A stretch of 64,000 nt of DNA, taken from assembly GCF_014635885.1 (NCBI RefSeq), contig NZ_BMDR01000001.1:1-64000 (forward strand). Direction: 5' to 3'. The notes beneath the pieces are model-generated. The model had not been told where the DNA came from. It did no database searches and saw only the letters and a list, made by a program, of their open reading frames with translations. The translations under genes were made by a program, and so were the position numbers. Each line of letters begins with the position of its first letter. Position 1 is the first letter of the stretch. Positions 53,559 through 63,594 of the stretch are shown here, piece by piece. This stretch comes from Acinetobacter vivianii (GTDB lineage Bacteria; Pseudomonadota; Gammaproteobacteria; Pseudomonadales; Moraxellaceae).

Positions 53559-56125
53559 TTACATACGGCCTCGGTCATGATCATGCTTTGCTGATCGTTA
53601 GAAAGTTGTGCGGTGACATCATAGTTGAAGTGGCATTGCTCATTGGCTTCATTGCCCCATTTTACATACAAATTACCTTGTGGTTCCTGAGTACGTAAAT
53701 AGACCATGCTGCCTTGTGCCACGATCCCAATGGCTTCATCTTGAGCATTGAATACTTGTGCTGCAAATGGCAGGTTTTCACCTGTTTCAGTCTTGGTGTC
53801 AATATAAATGGCATAACCTTTTTTAGTAGAGAAATCTACTTTGGCAATTGCACCTGCATAAGGCGCAATACGCTGACTGGTTTCCTCAAGCTCGACATTA
53901 GTCGACATGTTTTGCGGATCTAAGGTAATGTCATTTAGACGATAAGGTGTCACATACGGAATAACTGCATAACCAGACTGATTAATACTCAGACCCGCTG
54001 TATTATTTACTTTAGCGCCTGCTGCATCTGGTGCATAAACCAATACCATAGTTTGGCCTTGTTCTGGGCCGAACAGCACACCTTGATCATGCGCTACGAT
54101 ATTACCGCTGACACTGAGCATCGTTTGTTGATAGGTATCTGCAATGCTATAAGAACCGCCCACAGTTGCAAAGTTAGTTCGATAGCGTGCATTTACGTTA
54201 AGGCTAGGGTTGTTTCGGTCTTCATGAGAAAACGATGAGCCATAGCTAAAACGATCGCCAACCATGCCACTCATACCAACAGTTCGGTTGGTTTGAGATT
54301 GGGTAGCATTGACGATAACAGAATTCTTTCTAAAATTAATCGGGAAAGAAAGCGTCATCAAATATTCAGTATCACGGGTTTGATTGTTACTGCCATATTC
54401 AATTTGACGATTGGTTGCAGAAAGCCCATAAGTTAACCCATGATAGCTATTGCTATAGCCGACCTGATATTGACGACTGGTTTCGTTACGGTTCCAGTAA
54501 TCATTCCAAGAACCCACTGCATAGATATTTCCCCAACCCTCAGGTAAACCTTGGTTTAAGGTAATCTGGAATTCACTACGTTGTTTGCCAACGGCATAGG
54601 TATTGATCCCTTTATCTTCCAGATCACGTACCAGTAGGGCATCACGTAATTTATAAAAGTTTTCGGTCGAATAGCGATAAGCGGCCAAGGTCAGGTTGGT
54701 ATTGGTCGGTGAAATGAGTTTGCTATAACTTAGACGGAAACTCTGACCCGTTTGTGAACCTTGTTTCTCAAAGTCTGCTTCTGAATGAGTAACGTCAAAC
54801 GATACGGCACCAATTGGAGTCGCAAAGGCTGAACCTAGTAATACAGCCGCATATTTTTCAGCTAACTGTGCACCCGCATAGCCCGTAATATAGTTATTAA
54901 TACCGATCTGATATTTACCTTGCGTGACCCACGGATCAAGATCAATTTCTTTGTCGCGGAACTGACCGGCAGTCAGCGAGTAACGGCTGAGTCCAGGACG
55001 TAACATTTGTACGACCGAAGCGTAGGGAACACCAAACTTCTGTACTTCACCATTTGATTCAATGACAGAGACTTCAAGCTCACCGCCAAATCCTGTTGGA
55101 TAAAGATCATTAATCTCAAAATTACCTGGTGCAACTGTCGTTTGATAAATCAGTTGGCCTTGCTGACGAATTTCAACTTTGGCATTGGTTTTTGCATTAC
55201 CACGGATACGGGGCGCATAACCCAGCATACTGTTTGGTAACATACGATCATCACTGGAAAAATCCAGTCCACGATAGCCAAATGAATCAAATAGTTCACC
55301 ATTGGTAAAGCTATCACCAGCCGTTAATACGCCACGATATGCAGGGAAGGCTCTTTGTAAGTAAGTACTGGTTGCGTCATAAGTCGATTTTTTTTGTTTT
55401 TTTGAATCTAGCTGATTTTGTACGCCGTCTTGCCATTGCCACTGACCATTGTGACGCAATTGCCAACCCGCGATATTCATTCCTGCAGTGAGCGCCATGA
55501 AGGCATTGGTGGTTTCTTGATTATTGTCATTTAAACGGTTAAAGATTTTGTAGGCACTACCGCTATAAGATAAAAATCCTGCATTTACACCACGATCCCA
55601 GATACTTGGATCAACATAGCCTTGCGCATTTTTCTGTAATGCAACTTGAGGAATGGAAATATCAATTCGCAAACGGGAGGTATCAAAATCGTAGTAGGCG
55701 TCTTCGATCCATTCTTCGATTTTATGACAAGCATTTGGACTTGCAGCGGAAATCCGACTCGCAAGAACGTCCTGTTTTACGCCATATTCAAGTAATGAGT
55801 TTGCGGTAAAACAGGTAAATGCATTCTGATTTTGTTCTGTAGCACGAAACACAATACGGCGTTTGCCAAACCATTGACCGTTAATATAAACATCAATGTT
55901 ATATTCCCCTGGTAAAACAGGATTGCCATATTTAAAGCGGGATATATCAATTTTTTGTGCATCACCAATCAGGAAGCTTGAGTCAAACTCTGCTTCCACA
56001 GCCGGCGCTTTTACTGAATCTTCCGCATGAACTAACATGGGAACCGTCATGGTCACTATCCCTGACGCAAGCGTATAGCAAATATGTCGCTTCAATAAGC
56101 GATATGATGTGTGCTTTTTTAACAT
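53555..56125 (-). CDS. fimbrial outer-membrane usher
   Basis: 856 residues of the FimD/PapC family, which forms the outer-membrane pore and assembly platform. A signal peptide precedes an N-terminal chaperone-binding domain (EAEFDSSFLIGDAQKIDISRF, PGEYNIDVYING). The 24-strand barrel with internal plug includes RGLDFSSDDRMLPNSMLGYAPRIRG and GFGGELEVSVIESNG. The C-terminal domains end with GNLYVKWG and a conserved-spacing Cys pair (CHFNYD, EAVCK). Length and order are normal. It is translationally coupled to the adhesin gene. Confidence 0.93.
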   Translation of the reverse strand: MLKKHTSYRLLKRHICYTLASGIVTMTVPMLVHAEDSVKAPAVEAEFDSSFLIGDAQKIDISRFKYGNPVLPGEYNIDVYINGQWFGKRRIVFRATEQNQNAFTCFTANSLLEYGVKQDVLASRISAASPNACHKIEEWIEDAYYDFDTSRLRIDISIPQVALQKNAQGYVDPSIWDRGVNAGFLSYSGSAYKIFNRLNDNNQETTNAFMALTAGMNIAGWQLRHNGQWQWQDGVQNQLDSKKQKKSTYDATSTYLQRAFPAYRGVLTAGDSFTNGELFDSFGYRGLDFSSDDRMLPNSMLGYAPRIRGNAKTNAKVEIRQQGQLIYQTTVAPGNFEINDLYPTGFGGELEVSVIESNGEVQKFGVPYASVVQMLRPGLSRYSLTAGQFRDKEIDLDPWVTQGKYQIGINNYITGYAGAQLAEKYAAVLLGSAFATPIGAVSFDVTHSEADFEKQGSQTGQSFRLSYSKLISPTNTNLTLAAYRYSTENFYKLRDALLVRDLEDKGINTYAVGKQRSEFQITLNQGLPEGWGNIYAVGSWNDYWNRNETSRQYQVGYSNSYHGLTYGLSATNRQIEYGSNNQTRDTEYLMTLSFPINFRKNSVIVNATQSQTNRTVGMSGMVGDRFSYGSSFSHEDRNNPSLNVNARYRTNFATVGGSYSIADTYQQTMLSVSGNIVAHDQGVLFGPEQGQTMVLVYAPDAAGAKVNNTAGLSINQSGYAVIPYVTPYRLNDITLDPQNMSTNVELEETSQRIAPYAGAIAKVDFSTKKGYAIYIDTKTETGENLPFAAQVFNAQDEAIGIVAQGSMVYLRTQEPQGNLYVKWGNEANEQCHFNYDVTAQLSNDQQSMIMTEAVCK

Positions 56126-56180
56126 AAGAGGTTCGCCTATTTCACATAGGTGCTTTAAATATTGAGCTTATATTTAAGGG

Positions 56181-56915
56181 TTACTGTAAGTTGATAGGCT
56201 GCTCGACGCGGCCACCATAGTCATTAACATTTACAAAGCTCATTTTTGCGGTATTTGTTGTTTTTAGTTGCACTTGATCTTCAGAGAAAGGACTGAGCAT
56301 GAGGCCCTGAGGTAAAAGATCAACGCGCTTGTTGCCGTCAAATTGATAGATTGCTGTCATTGTAATGTGGAATGGCGTTGGGTTTTTAATGACCAACTTT
56401 TGTCCAGATTTACGCCATTGCAGTTTTTCTGCAGCGGTATTCGCATCAGATTTAATACTGGCAGGGCGATAGAAAAATTTAATACGCGAACGAATTGCAA
56501 GCTGTAAAAAGTTATCTGGAATGGTTTCCTCACCTTTAGCAGTCGGTTTTGGTGGAATATCCAGCACATTTAACCAGAGCACAGTTTCCTGTTTTTGATT
56601 CAGCTGCTTTGCATTCGGCAGTGCTGTAATACGCAATGACTGACTTTTGGCTGCTTCTACTCGAGAAATAGGCGGTGTAATCATAAAAGGTACTTTTGAT
56701 TGGTCTGGTGTACTTTTAGGATCGCCTTCATCAATCCAGGCCTGAACGAGCGCTGGTTTGTTGCCATTGTTACTGAGCTGTAATGTTACTTCACGCGCAT
56801 CTGAAGGATAGATTACACGTGTACCGTGTAGCACGATCTCTGCATGAGAAAGTGGTGTTACGATTGCAGAAGAAAGCGCTAAACCAAGCAAAAAATTACG
56901 ACTGTTCAATGACAT
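56181..56915 (-). CDS. periplasmic fimbrial chaperone
   Basis: About 244 residues of the FimC/PapD family, which folds pilins by donor-strand complementation and delivers them to the usher. A signal peptide ends near PLSHA, and the first Ig-like domain has EIVLHGTRVIYPSDAREVTLQLSN, with the basic residues used to bind pilin C-termini. The signature is FRVEAAKSQSLRI-like (SRVEAAKSQSLRITALP), then ETVLWLNVLDIPPKP and RIKFFYRP. The start at 56915 has GAGAAG upstream and gives a proper signal peptide; an earlier Met at 56939 is less likely. It sits between pilin and usher genes. Confidence 0.9.
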   Translation of the reverse strand: MSLNSRNFLLGLALSSAIVTPLSHAEIVLHGTRVIYPSDAREVTLQLSNNGNKPALVQAWIDEGDPKSTPDQSKVPFMITPPISRVEAAKSQSLRITALPNAKQLNQKQETVLWLNVLDIPPKPTAKGEETIPDNFLQLAIRSRIKFFYRPASIKSDANTAAEKLQWRKSGQKLVIKNPTPFHITMTAIYQFDGNKRVDLLPQGLMLSPFSEDQVQLKTTNTAKMSFVNVNDYGGRVEQPINLQ

Positions 56916-56996
56916 TTGAGTCTTCTCAATAAGGTTCATAGGAAAAGTGCGGTAAAAAGGTTTCTGTGCGAACACAGAAACCCAAGTATCAATAGA

Positions 56997-57530
56997 TTAT
57001 TGATAAATAATAGTATATTGAACTGAAGTTGTTACTTCACCAGCAGTAGAAGCGCCAGTTGCATAGTATTCTGCATAGTAGTTAAGGTCAGCAGCACCGC
57101 CTTCAACAACGTCAACCCATTGTGAGTTTTCTTGAGCGCCATTGCTACCAGCAGCAAGTACTGGAATTACTTGGTTGTTGCTACCTAAAAGTTGAACGTC
57201 AACATTTTTTGCGCCAGAAGCAGCTTGGTTTAATAAGCGACCTGTATTGAAGTCAACAGTTGCACCTGGTTCGAAGTAAGTTGCAACTTTACCTTCTGAA
57301 CAGTTTGCCAAGTTGATTTGGAATGGTGTACGGCCAGCAACATCACCAGAGTTTGCAAGTGTTTGTTTTGAAACAGTAGGAAGAGCAACTGTAAAGTCTT
57401 TGCCAGCAGGAGTGATAATGTCACAAGTTTTATCTGTAACTAAGCCATTGATTGTAATTGTACCGTCTGCAGCTTGAGCTTGAGCAATACCGACAACCGA
57501 AAGTGCAGCGATTAAAGCAAGTTTTTTCAT
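56997..57530 (-). CDS. major fimbrial subunit (type 1 pilin)
   Basis: 177 residues. A clear signal peptide ends near AQAQA. The mature pilin begins ADGTITINGLVTDKTC with the first Cys, has the partner Cys in LANCSEG, a beta-rich body high in Ala, Gly, Asn and Val, and ends VTTSVQYTIIYQ with the Tyr near the end that the chaperone recognises. It is the first gene of a four-gene chaperone-usher operon (pilin, chaperone, usher, adhesin). Its leader contains a strong stem-loop and a well-spaced promoter, described separately. It would be the shaft subunit used in adhesion or biofilm formation. Confidence 0.92.
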   Translation of the reverse strand: MKKLALIAALSVVGIAQAQAADGTITINGLVTDKTCDIITPAGKDFTVALPTVSKQTLANSGDVAGRTPFQINLANCSEGKVATYFEPGATVDFNTGRLLNQAASGAKNVDVQLLGSNNQVIPVLAAGSNGAQENSQWVDVVEGGAADLNYYAEYYATGASTAGEVTTSVQYTIIYQ

Positions 57531-57568
57531 AATAATTTCTCGAATACATCAGCTTAAAAATGGAAGTA

Positions 57569-57607
57569 CATTACTTTTCCCGATGGATTCTTCCCAGAAA
57601 AGTAATG
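57569..57607 (-). repeat. 5' leader stem-loop of the pilin mRNA
   Basis: CATTACTTTTC and GAAAAGTAATG are perfect 11-base arms around 17 bases. On the minus strand the first arm begins where the predicted transcript starts, so the hairpin would be the 5' end of the pilin mRNA, about 40 bases before the start codon. Confidence 0.8.
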
Positions 57608-57612
57608 CGACG

Positions 57613-57640
57613 AATATATCATTTTTATTAAAAACCGCAA
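57613..57640 (-). promoter_or_regulatory. predicted sigma-70 promoter of the fimbrial operon
   Basis: On the minus strand TTGCGG (57640-57635) and TATATT (57618-57613) are separated by 16 bases. The start point would fall near 57606, giving a leader of about 75 bases. Confidence 0.55.
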
Positions 57641-58004
57641 CTTACGTCACACTTTTGGTTTTATTTTAAGCGAAATTTCCGATTTAAAATAAATTGTTGA
57701 TATGTATTATGTTTTATTGATTTATATAGTGTTTAAACCAACTTTTTTAGTTGGTTTATTTAATTTTGCTTATGATTTATTGTTTTTTTCATTAATAAAA
57801 ATGACCAAACTGTTTAACTTTTTTGAATAATAGGTATGAGAGAAAGTGTGTATTTTTTAACAAATGGTAAAAAATAAATTAAGAAGTACTTAAGTATGAT
57901 AACAGACTTTCTTGCTGTTAACAAAAACATCAAACTTTTTTTAAGAATTTTTTAAGATTGAAACCTTAGTTTTTTAGTCATGATTAGATGAAAAAAACAC
58001 CGAA
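57641..58004. other. intergenic region between fimbrial operon and small hypothetical gene
   Basis: Extremely AT-rich divergent region of about 360 bases with many A- and T-tracts, suitable for binding by an H-NS-like silencer. No gene or RNA is recognised. Confidence 0.4.
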
Positions 58005-58015
58005 AGGAGCTTTCA

Positions 58016-58363
58016 ATGAACATGCTTTATACCCACAAACCTAACTACTATTTCTTTGCACATAAGTTTGTTTTATTCCTAGAAAGCCATTTGAAGAGTC
58101 ACCCATTGGAAGAGCAAACCAGCTTTAATCTACAAACTATCTATGATTTGTTTAGCCATGACCGCGCTTCAAGTACGACAAATCTGGAAGGTATTTTAAA
58201 TATTGCTGATGAATATGTGCTTGAAACAGATGAAGGGCAGCAGTCATTGATTCGTTCGTATCACGTCCATTTAGACAATCACGTACTGACACTGGAATTT
58301 AATCCTAAAGCAGTTGCAAGCCTGAAATCAGGTCAGATGATTGTGAATCCAAAGGCTGCTTAA
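58016..58363 (+). CDS. uncharacterised small cytosolic protein
   Basis: 115 residues with a strong AGGAG site before the ATG. There is no signal peptide or membrane helix. The sequence is mixed alpha/beta in appearance with several His and a C-terminal stretch SYHVHLDNHVLTLEFNPKAV that reads as a beta-hairpin. I recognise no family. The good ribosome site and lack of overlap with other frames argue for a real gene. It is divergent from the fimbrial operon, which raises but does not prove a link. A perfect 12-base hairpin follows. Confidence 0.65.
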   Translation: MNMLYTHKPNYYFFAHKFVLFLESHLKSHPLEEQTSFNLQTIYDLFSHDRASSTTNLEGILNIADEYVLETDEGQQSLIRSYHVHLDNHVLTLEFNPKAVASLKSGQMIVNPKAA

Positions 58364-58393
58364 ACTGAATCTTAAAAAGACCAAGGCTTATTG

Positions 58394-58428
58394 AGACATT
58401 TAGCGAAAATTCATATCGCTAAATGTCT
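58394..58428 (+). terminator. hairpin after the small hypothetical gene
   Basis: AGACATTTAGCG and CGCTAAATGTCT are perfect 12-base arms around 11 bases. Only three T residues follow, so termination may be weak. Confidence 0.5.
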
Positions 58429-58498
58429 TTGACTTAGCTGATTTAAAGCTGTCTATTCGCTATGATAGTGTCATGTATTCAATGATTAGATTGGCTTA

Positions 58499-58711
58499 AT
58501 GGGTAAGGATTTTAAATCAGAAACGTATACTGCTGATGAAAATATGGCAGATACAATGACATGGTTAATGCATCATCAAGAAGTTTTCGATTCATTGCAT
58601 TTTGATGTGCATACACAGGAACTTTCAGTTTCACATGCAGCAGGCGTGGATATTATTCGAGTCGGGATGTATCTAACTGCCAAGTATGGCATTCTGGTGA
58701 CATCAATCTAA
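58499..58711 (+). CDS. uncharacterised 70-residue protein
   Basis: A small acidic protein without signal or membrane segment. The composition is balanced, with DTMTWLMHHQEVFDSLHFDVH followed by a short beta-like end (VDIIRVGMYLTAKYGILVTSI). No clear ribosome site precedes the ATG, but a proper terminator follows 10 bases after the stop. I do not recognise it. It lies alone between the previous small gene and convergent bioB. Confidence 0.5.
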   Translation: MGKDFKSETYTADENMADTMTWLMHHQEVFDSLHFDVHTQELSVSHAAGVDIIRVGMYLTAKYGILVTSI

Positions 58712-58720
58712 TTTTCATCT

Positions 58721-58753
58721 AAAAAAAGCCTTGTCATTTGACAAGGCTTTTTC
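58721..58753. terminator. bidirectional terminator before bioB
   Basis: AAAAGCCTTGTCA and TGACAAGGCTTTT form a perfect stem with a two-base loop between A- and T-runs. Confidence 0.9.
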
Positions 58754-58755
58754 AT

Positions 58756-59745
58756 TTATGCACTCATGGCATCGACCGAAAGTTCTGCAACAGTCGGTTT
58801 TGGTTTTTCTGCGGTTAAACCTAATTTAGCAAATAAGATCTGATCTTTGCCTTCGCCAGCATTTGGTGTGGTTAATAATTTGTCGCCAGAGAATAGCGAG
58901 TTTGCACCAGCCATAAATGCAAGCGCCTGATCAGAATCACTGAGTGACTCACGGCCTGCTGAAAGGCGGATATAACTATGTGGCATGATGATACGTGCAA
59001 CAGCAATGGTACGAATCCATTCGGTTACATCCAGCTTTTCGACATCAGCAAGTGGTGTACCTTCAATAGGAACCAGCATGTTGATTGGCACTGATTCAGG
59101 ATGTACAGGCATGGTTGCCAGTTCATGTAACAGGCCAATACGGTCATCACGGCTTTCACCCAAACCGACGATACCGCCACTACATACTTTCATCCCTGCT
59201 TGACGAACGTGATCTAAAGTATCCAGACGATCATCAAAAGTACGGGTGCTAATAATATGAGAATAGTATTCGCGAGAAGTATCCAGATTGTGGTTGTAAT
59301 AATCGAGGCCTGCATCTTTTAAACGCTCGGCTTGCGACTGATTCAACATACCTAAAGTCATACAGGTTTCAAGACCTAACGCTTTCACTTCACGTACCAT
59401 TTCCAGCACATAAGGCATGTCACGTTCATGCGGATTACGCCAAGCAGCGCCCATGCAGAAACGAGAAGAGCCAGACTCTTTTGCTGACTGTGCTTCACGA
59501 ATGACTTTATCAACAGCGATACGTTTTTCAGCTTCTAGTTTTGAATCGTAATGCGCCGATTGCGAACAATATTTACAATCTTCAGGACATTTACCCGTTT
59601 TAATTGAAAGAAGGGTACTGACCTGAATCGAATTTGCTTGGAAATGTTGGCGGTGTACGCTTTGCGCTTTAAATACTAAGTCTAAAAAAGGTTGATCATA
59701 TAGAGCTTGGATTTCATCACGAGTCCAGTCATTACGTAAGGTCAT
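58756..59745 (-). CDS. bioB: biotin synthase
   Basis: A 329-residue radical-SAM enzyme that inserts sulfur into dethiobiotin to form biotin. The radical-SAM cluster motif is [11 protein letters not shown] (Cys about 60, 64 and 67). [30 protein letters not shown] and [11 protein letters not shown] bind SAM and substrate, and the Arg in [11 protein letters not shown] ligates the second iron-sulfur cluster. The start at 59745 (MTLRNDW) matches related proteins and has GGA upstream; earlier Met codons exist at 59757 and 59772. No BirA operator is seen. It is 79 bases after queG, possibly cotranscribed, and separate from other bio genes. Confidence 0.95.
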   Translation of the reverse strand: MTLRNDWTRDEIQALYDQPFLDLVFKAQSVHRQHFQANSIQVSTLLSIKTGKCPEDCKYCSQSAHYDSKLEAEKRIAVDKVIREAQSAKESGSSRFCMGAAWRNPHERDMPYVLEMVREVKALGLETCMTLGMLNQSQAERLKDAGLDYYNHNLDTSREYYSHIISTRTFDDRLDTLDHVRQAGMKVCSGGIVGLGESRDDRIGLLHELATMPVHPESVPINMLVPIEGTPLADVEKLDVTEWIRTIAVARIIMPHSYIRLSAGRESLSDSDQALAFMAGANSLFSGDKLLTTPNAGEGKDQILFAKLGLTAEKPKPTVAELSVDAMSA

Positions 59746-59824
59746 TGTTATATCCATGATGATTGATGACAAACATTGAGACTAATCATACAGAAATCGT
59801 GCCAAAGCCAAAGGGCAAAAAACA

Positions 59825-60949
59825 TCATTTTTCTATTTGGAGTACATCGACCTGTTGCAATTGCTGCTGAATTGCCCAGTCAATATGTACATTGACAATC
59901 TCGTCGTGCCACATTTTTGCGTCTTGCAAGTGCGTGACAATTTCAGCTGAGTATGGAGCATTTCCCAGACCGATTGCAATATTACGTTTGAAGGATTGAT
60001 ATCCTGTACGGCGGATCGGGCTACCCTCAGTATTGGCAAGAAAAGTAGCTTCATCCCAGCGCCAGATATCAAGCAGGCTGATATTATCCAGACCATGTCT
60101 CGGATCAAAATCTGGAATAGATGCAGTTTTGGCAAAGCTATTCCATGGGCAAATCAGTTGGCAGTCATCACAACCAAAAATACGGTTGCCAATTCCTGCA
60201 CGTAATTCTTCCGGAATAATTCCTTTATATTCAATGGTGAGGTAAGCGATACATTTTCTGGCATCGAGCATGTAGGGTTCAACAATCGCTTGGGTGGGAC
60301 AAATGTCGATACAGGCAGTACATGAGCCACAATGTGCAGTCGCTGGTTCATCAAAAGGCAGTTCCAGTGAGGTAAATAGTTCACCTAAAACAAAGAAAGA
60401 ACCTGACTTTTTATGAATCAATAAAGTATGTTTGCCTGTCCATCCCATTCCTGCACTTTCAGCAAGTGATTTTTCAAAAATAGGCGCAGAGTCAGCAAAC
60501 GGACGTGATTCAAAATCACCGACTTTTTCCCTGATCCGCGTGGCTAAAGTTTTAAGTCGCCCACGCATGACTTTATGGTAATCACGTCCGCGAGCATAAC
60601 GCGCAATAATGGCTGAATTTGGTTCAAAAGGGATATAACGGGGCTTCGGCGATGCCACAAGATAGTTCATACGCACACAAATAATGCTTTTTGTACCTGG
60701 TACGAGCAAGGTCGGATCTGCACGCTTTTCCAGATTTTCCTCTAAATAGTGCATGTCTGCATGGTAACCACGTTCTAAATATTCTTTAAAACGAGGCATT
60801 TGATCTTGAGCATCTGGTTTGGCAATGACACAATCAGAAAAACCCAGATCCAGAGCTTGTTGTTTAATCCAAGCCTTAAGTGCTTGTGGATCGAGCTGCT
60901 GTAGTTCAATCTTTTGAGATTGTGTCGGAGATGAAGAGGTTGAAGCCAT
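59825..60949 (-). CDS. queG: epoxyqueuosine reductase
   Basis: A 374-residue cobalamin and iron-sulfur enzyme that performs the last step of queuosine synthesis on tRNA. It has an N-terminal cobalamin-binding reductase domain with YARGRDYHKVMRGRLK, FADSAPIFEKSLAESAGMGW and the ferredoxin-like double [4Fe-4S] segment CGSCTACIDICPTQAI and CDDCQLICPWN. The start at 60949 is chosen because the region before it overlaps the divergent nnr start; the frame stays open to 61048. It is divergent from nnr with only 23 bases between the two starts, so the promoters must overlap the opposing genes. Confidence 0.93.
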   Translation of the reverse strand: MASTSSSPTQSQKIELQQLDPQALKAWIKQQALDLGFSDCVIAKPDAQDQMPRFKEYLERGYHADMHYLEENLEKRADPTLLVPGTKSIICVRMNYLVASPKPRYIPFEPNSAIIARYARGRDYHKVMRGRLKTLATRIREKVGDFESRPFADSAPIFEKSLAESAGMGWTGKHTLLIHKKSGSFFVLGELFTSLELPFDEPATAHCGSCTACIDICPTQAIVEPYMLDARKCIAYLTIEYKGIIPEELRAGIGNRIFGCDDCQLICPWNSFAKTASIPDFDPRHGLDNISLLDIWRWDEATFLANTEGSPIRRTGYQSFKRNIAIGLGNAPYSAEIVTHLQDAKMWHDEIVNVHIDWAIQQQLQQVDVLQIEK

Positions 60950-60972
60950 AAACCAAGAATGAGGGAGAGAAC

Positions 60973-62466
60973 ATGCAAGGTGTAGTTTACCATAGCCAGA
61001 GTATCCAAGCATGGGAACAGCGTTGGTTTGCTCAGCAAAATTCATCATTAGGGCTTATGCAGCAAGCAGCTTGGGCGATCTCGCAACAGTTAATTGCGCA
61101 ATTTAAGCCAAAGAAAATTCAAAAGATCGCAGTTTGGTGCGGACAAGGCAATAACGCTGGAGACGGTTACTATATTGCTGCCTATTTAAAGCAGCAGGGA
61201 ATAAAAGTGACGATCTTTGCGGCTGAACTTGGTCAATCTGCAGATTTAAGACAAGCAGCAGCTTATGCACAAAAGCAGCAAGTTGATATTCAAAGCCTAG
61301 ATTATGTCTTGTCTGAAAAAGCTGTCCATCAAGAAATTCCGACCTTTGACTGTCATATTGATGCTTTATTTGGAATTGGCTTGAATCGGGAACTCGACCA
61401 ACATTGGCAAGATATCATTCAGCTCTTCAATGCACAAACGGGTTTAAAAATCTCTATCGATGTTCCTAGCGGTTTGCAGGCCAATACAGGGCAGGCTTTA
61501 CCCGTTGCTGTGCAGGCGGATCAGACTTTTACAATTTTGGGTTATAAGGCAGGGCTATTCACGGGGCAAGGCAAACAATATGTCGGAAAATTACATCTTC
61601 TTCGTCTCATTCCAACAGATACAGAATTAAAATCGCTCGCTTATTTATCTCCAGAGAAAGTTATCTTGCCAAAGCGACAAGCTTTTGGACATAAAGGCAG
61701 CTATGGACATGTGCTGGTTGTTGGAGGGCATGCGGATATGGGTGGCGCCGTCATCATGTCTGCTGAGGCGGCTTTTCATGCTGGGGCGGGCAAAGTCAGT
61801 ATTGTTTGTCATGCAAAACACCATCAGGCTATTTTGGCGCGTTCGCCCAATATTATGGTGCGCGACATCAATAGCTTGGATCAAGAAGAGATTGAGCAGT
61901 TACTTAAACAGGTGGATGCTGTATGTTTTGGCATGGGCTTAGGGCGGGATCAATGGGCTGAACATATTTATCAGCAATGGTTTGAACTACTGAATCAAAA
62001 TTCACACTTAGAAGTGGTGCTGGATGCAGATGGACTCTGGTTTTTGGCAAAATATCCGCAACAATTAAATAATCATGTATATGCAACACCGCACTCAGGT
62101 GAGGCGGCGACCCTACTCGGTTGTAGTGCAAAAGAAATTGAACAAGACCGAATTGCAGCCATTCAGCAACTGCAACAAAAGTGCGGCGGACAATGGGTGC
62201 TTAAAGGCGCGGGCAGTCTCATTTTAGAGAAAGAATTATTTATCTGTACCCAAGGTAATGCTGGCATGGGCACAGGTGGAATGGGGGATGTACTGGCAGG
62301 CATGATTGCCAGTTTAAAAGCGCAGTTTCATCAGCAAATTGCTTTGCACGAGATTGTGACCTTACATGCACAGGCAGGTGATTTGCTGGCTGAAAATGGT
62401 ATACGAGGTTTACAGGCGCATGACATGGGAAAAATGATTTATCAGGTGGTGAATCAGAATGATTAA
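60973..62466 (+). CDS. nnr: bifunctional NAD(P)H-hydrate repair enzyme
   Basis: 497 residues with two domains. The N-terminal NAD(P)HX epimerase (YjeF_N, about 1-215) has [19 protein letters not shown] and DALFGIGL. The C-terminal ADP- or ATP-dependent NAD(P)HX dehydratase (about 225-497) has [31 protein letters not shown] and [20 protein letters not shown]. Together they repair hydrated nicotinamide cofactors. The ATG follows GAGGGAGAG. The stop overlaps the stop of the convergent ruvC gene (both stops lie in TTAA). Confidence 0.94.
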   Translation: MQGVVYHSQSIQAWEQRWFAQQNSSLGLMQQAAWAISQQLIAQFKPKKIQKIAVWCGQGNNAGDGYYIAAYLKQQGIKVTIFAAELGQSADLRQAAAYAQKQQVDIQSLDYVLSEKAVHQEIPTFDCHIDALFGIGLNRELDQHWQDIIQLFNAQTGLKISIDVPSGLQANTGQALPVAVQADQTFTILGYKAGLFTGQGKQYVGKLHLLRLIPTDTELKSLAYLSPEKVILPKRQAFGHKGSYGHVLVVGGHADMGGAVIMSAEAAFHAGAGKVSIVCHAKHHQAILARSPNIMVRDINSLDQEEIEQLLKQVDAVCFGMGLGRDQWAEHIYQQWFELLNQNSHLEVVLDADGLWFLAKYPQQLNNHVYATPHSGEAATLLGCSAKEIEQDRIAAIQQLQQKCGGQWVLKGAGSLILEKELFICTQGNAGMGTGGMGDVLAGMIASLKAQFHQQIALHEIVTLHAQAGDLLAENGIRGLQAHDMGKMIYQVVNQND

Positions 62467-63008
62467 CGGCGTCTGGTGCTGGCACGGCTACGGCCTCGTG
62501 CCATGCCACCTAATGCATTGAGTACAGCCATTTTACTCATACTACCAGAAGCATGCGCATGACAAATGGCTGCGGCAAGGGCATCGGCTGCATCTGATTG
62601 TGGTTTGATACTTAGATTGAGTAAACGCATCACCATCATTTGGACTTGTTCTTTATCTGCTGCACCGTAACCGACCACAGACTGTTTAATTTGTCGTGCG
62701 GTATATTCAGCCACTTGTAAATCTAGATTCACCAGAGCGGCAATTGCAGCACCGCGTGCCTGACCGAGTTTCAATGCCGAATCGGGGTTTTGTGCCATAA
62801 AGACTTGTTCTACAGCCGCTTCAGTCGGGCCATGAAATTTAACAATCCGTTCAACCCCTGCAAAGATACGTTTTAAACGCTCTGGCATTTCCTGAGTTTC
62901 GGTACGAATGGTTCCTGCATCGACAAAACGTAGTTTATTGCCATCTTTTTCGATAATTCCATAACCTGTTAAGCGTGAACCAGGATCAATACCAATAATT
63001 AATGACAT
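62463..63008 (-). CDS. ruvC: Holliday junction resolvase RuvC
   Basis: A 181-residue endodeoxyribonuclease that cleaves Holliday junctions with RuvAB. The acidic active site is visible as [14 protein letters not shown] (Asp7), [10 protein letters not shown] (Glu about 66) and [14 protein letters not shown] (Asp about 138 and 141). The C-terminus carries an Arg/Ser-rich tail ([14 protein letters not shown]). The length is close to the E. coli protein (173). ruvA and ruvB are not adjacent in this window. Confidence 0.95.
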   Translation of the reverse strand: MSLIIGIDPGSRLTGYGIIEKDGNKLRFVDAGTIRTETQEMPERLKRIFAGVERIVKFHGPTEAAVEQVFMAQNPDSALKLGQARGAAIAALVNLDLQVAEYTARQIKQSVVGYGAADKEQVQMMVMRLLNLSIKPQSDAADALAAAICHAHASGSMSKMAVLNALGGMARGRSRASTRRR

Positions 63009-63262
63009 GTCGAACTATAAAAATGAAAGATTGTTGATATTGTTACATAGCGGGCTTTTCGATGCATAATATTTTTGTAGGATTTTGAATTATAAGAAAA
63101 TAGAGGATTTATTCAGCAAATGCGGTTTGATCTGTTCAATATTTTTAAATTTTGGCTCATTTTTATAGATCAATCATTTAAGTAAATTGCGGGGGTATTT
63201 TGAACGATTTGTATTTAATTTGAGCATTAGGCCGTAAATTACGTGATTTTTATAAAAAAAAT
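63009..63262. other. intergenic region upstream of ruvC and the initiator tRNA
   Basis: About 250 AT-rich bases that hold the leftward ruvC promoter. No gene is seen. Confidence 0.4.
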
Positions 63263-63291
63263 TTGCATTGTGGGGGAGATGGGCGTATAAA
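63263..63291 (+). promoter_or_regulatory. predicted promoter of the initiator tRNA gene
   Basis: TTGCAT at 63263-63268 and TATAAA at 63286-63291 are separated by exactly 17 bases. A start near 63298 would give a leader of about 30 bases before the tRNA. Confidence 0.65.
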
Positions 63292-63328
63292 GCATCTCAT
63301 TGATCGAAGATGTTGATCAATATGTTGT

Positions 63329-63405
<77 letters not shown>

Positions 63406-63594
63406 CTTTTAAAGTTAATCGAATATTAGCTCTGTGATTATTGAGTTGTTGTTATCTGAAAGATTAGACAGCAATTAAGTTAGCTGAAATAACCCTAAAG
63501 AAAGCTAAAAATTATTAGATTCTAGAATTGTAGTTTACCTCTCTCCATATATCTAGCGTTATAGTAAATCCAAATCGATCACTTGAGCTCAGGA

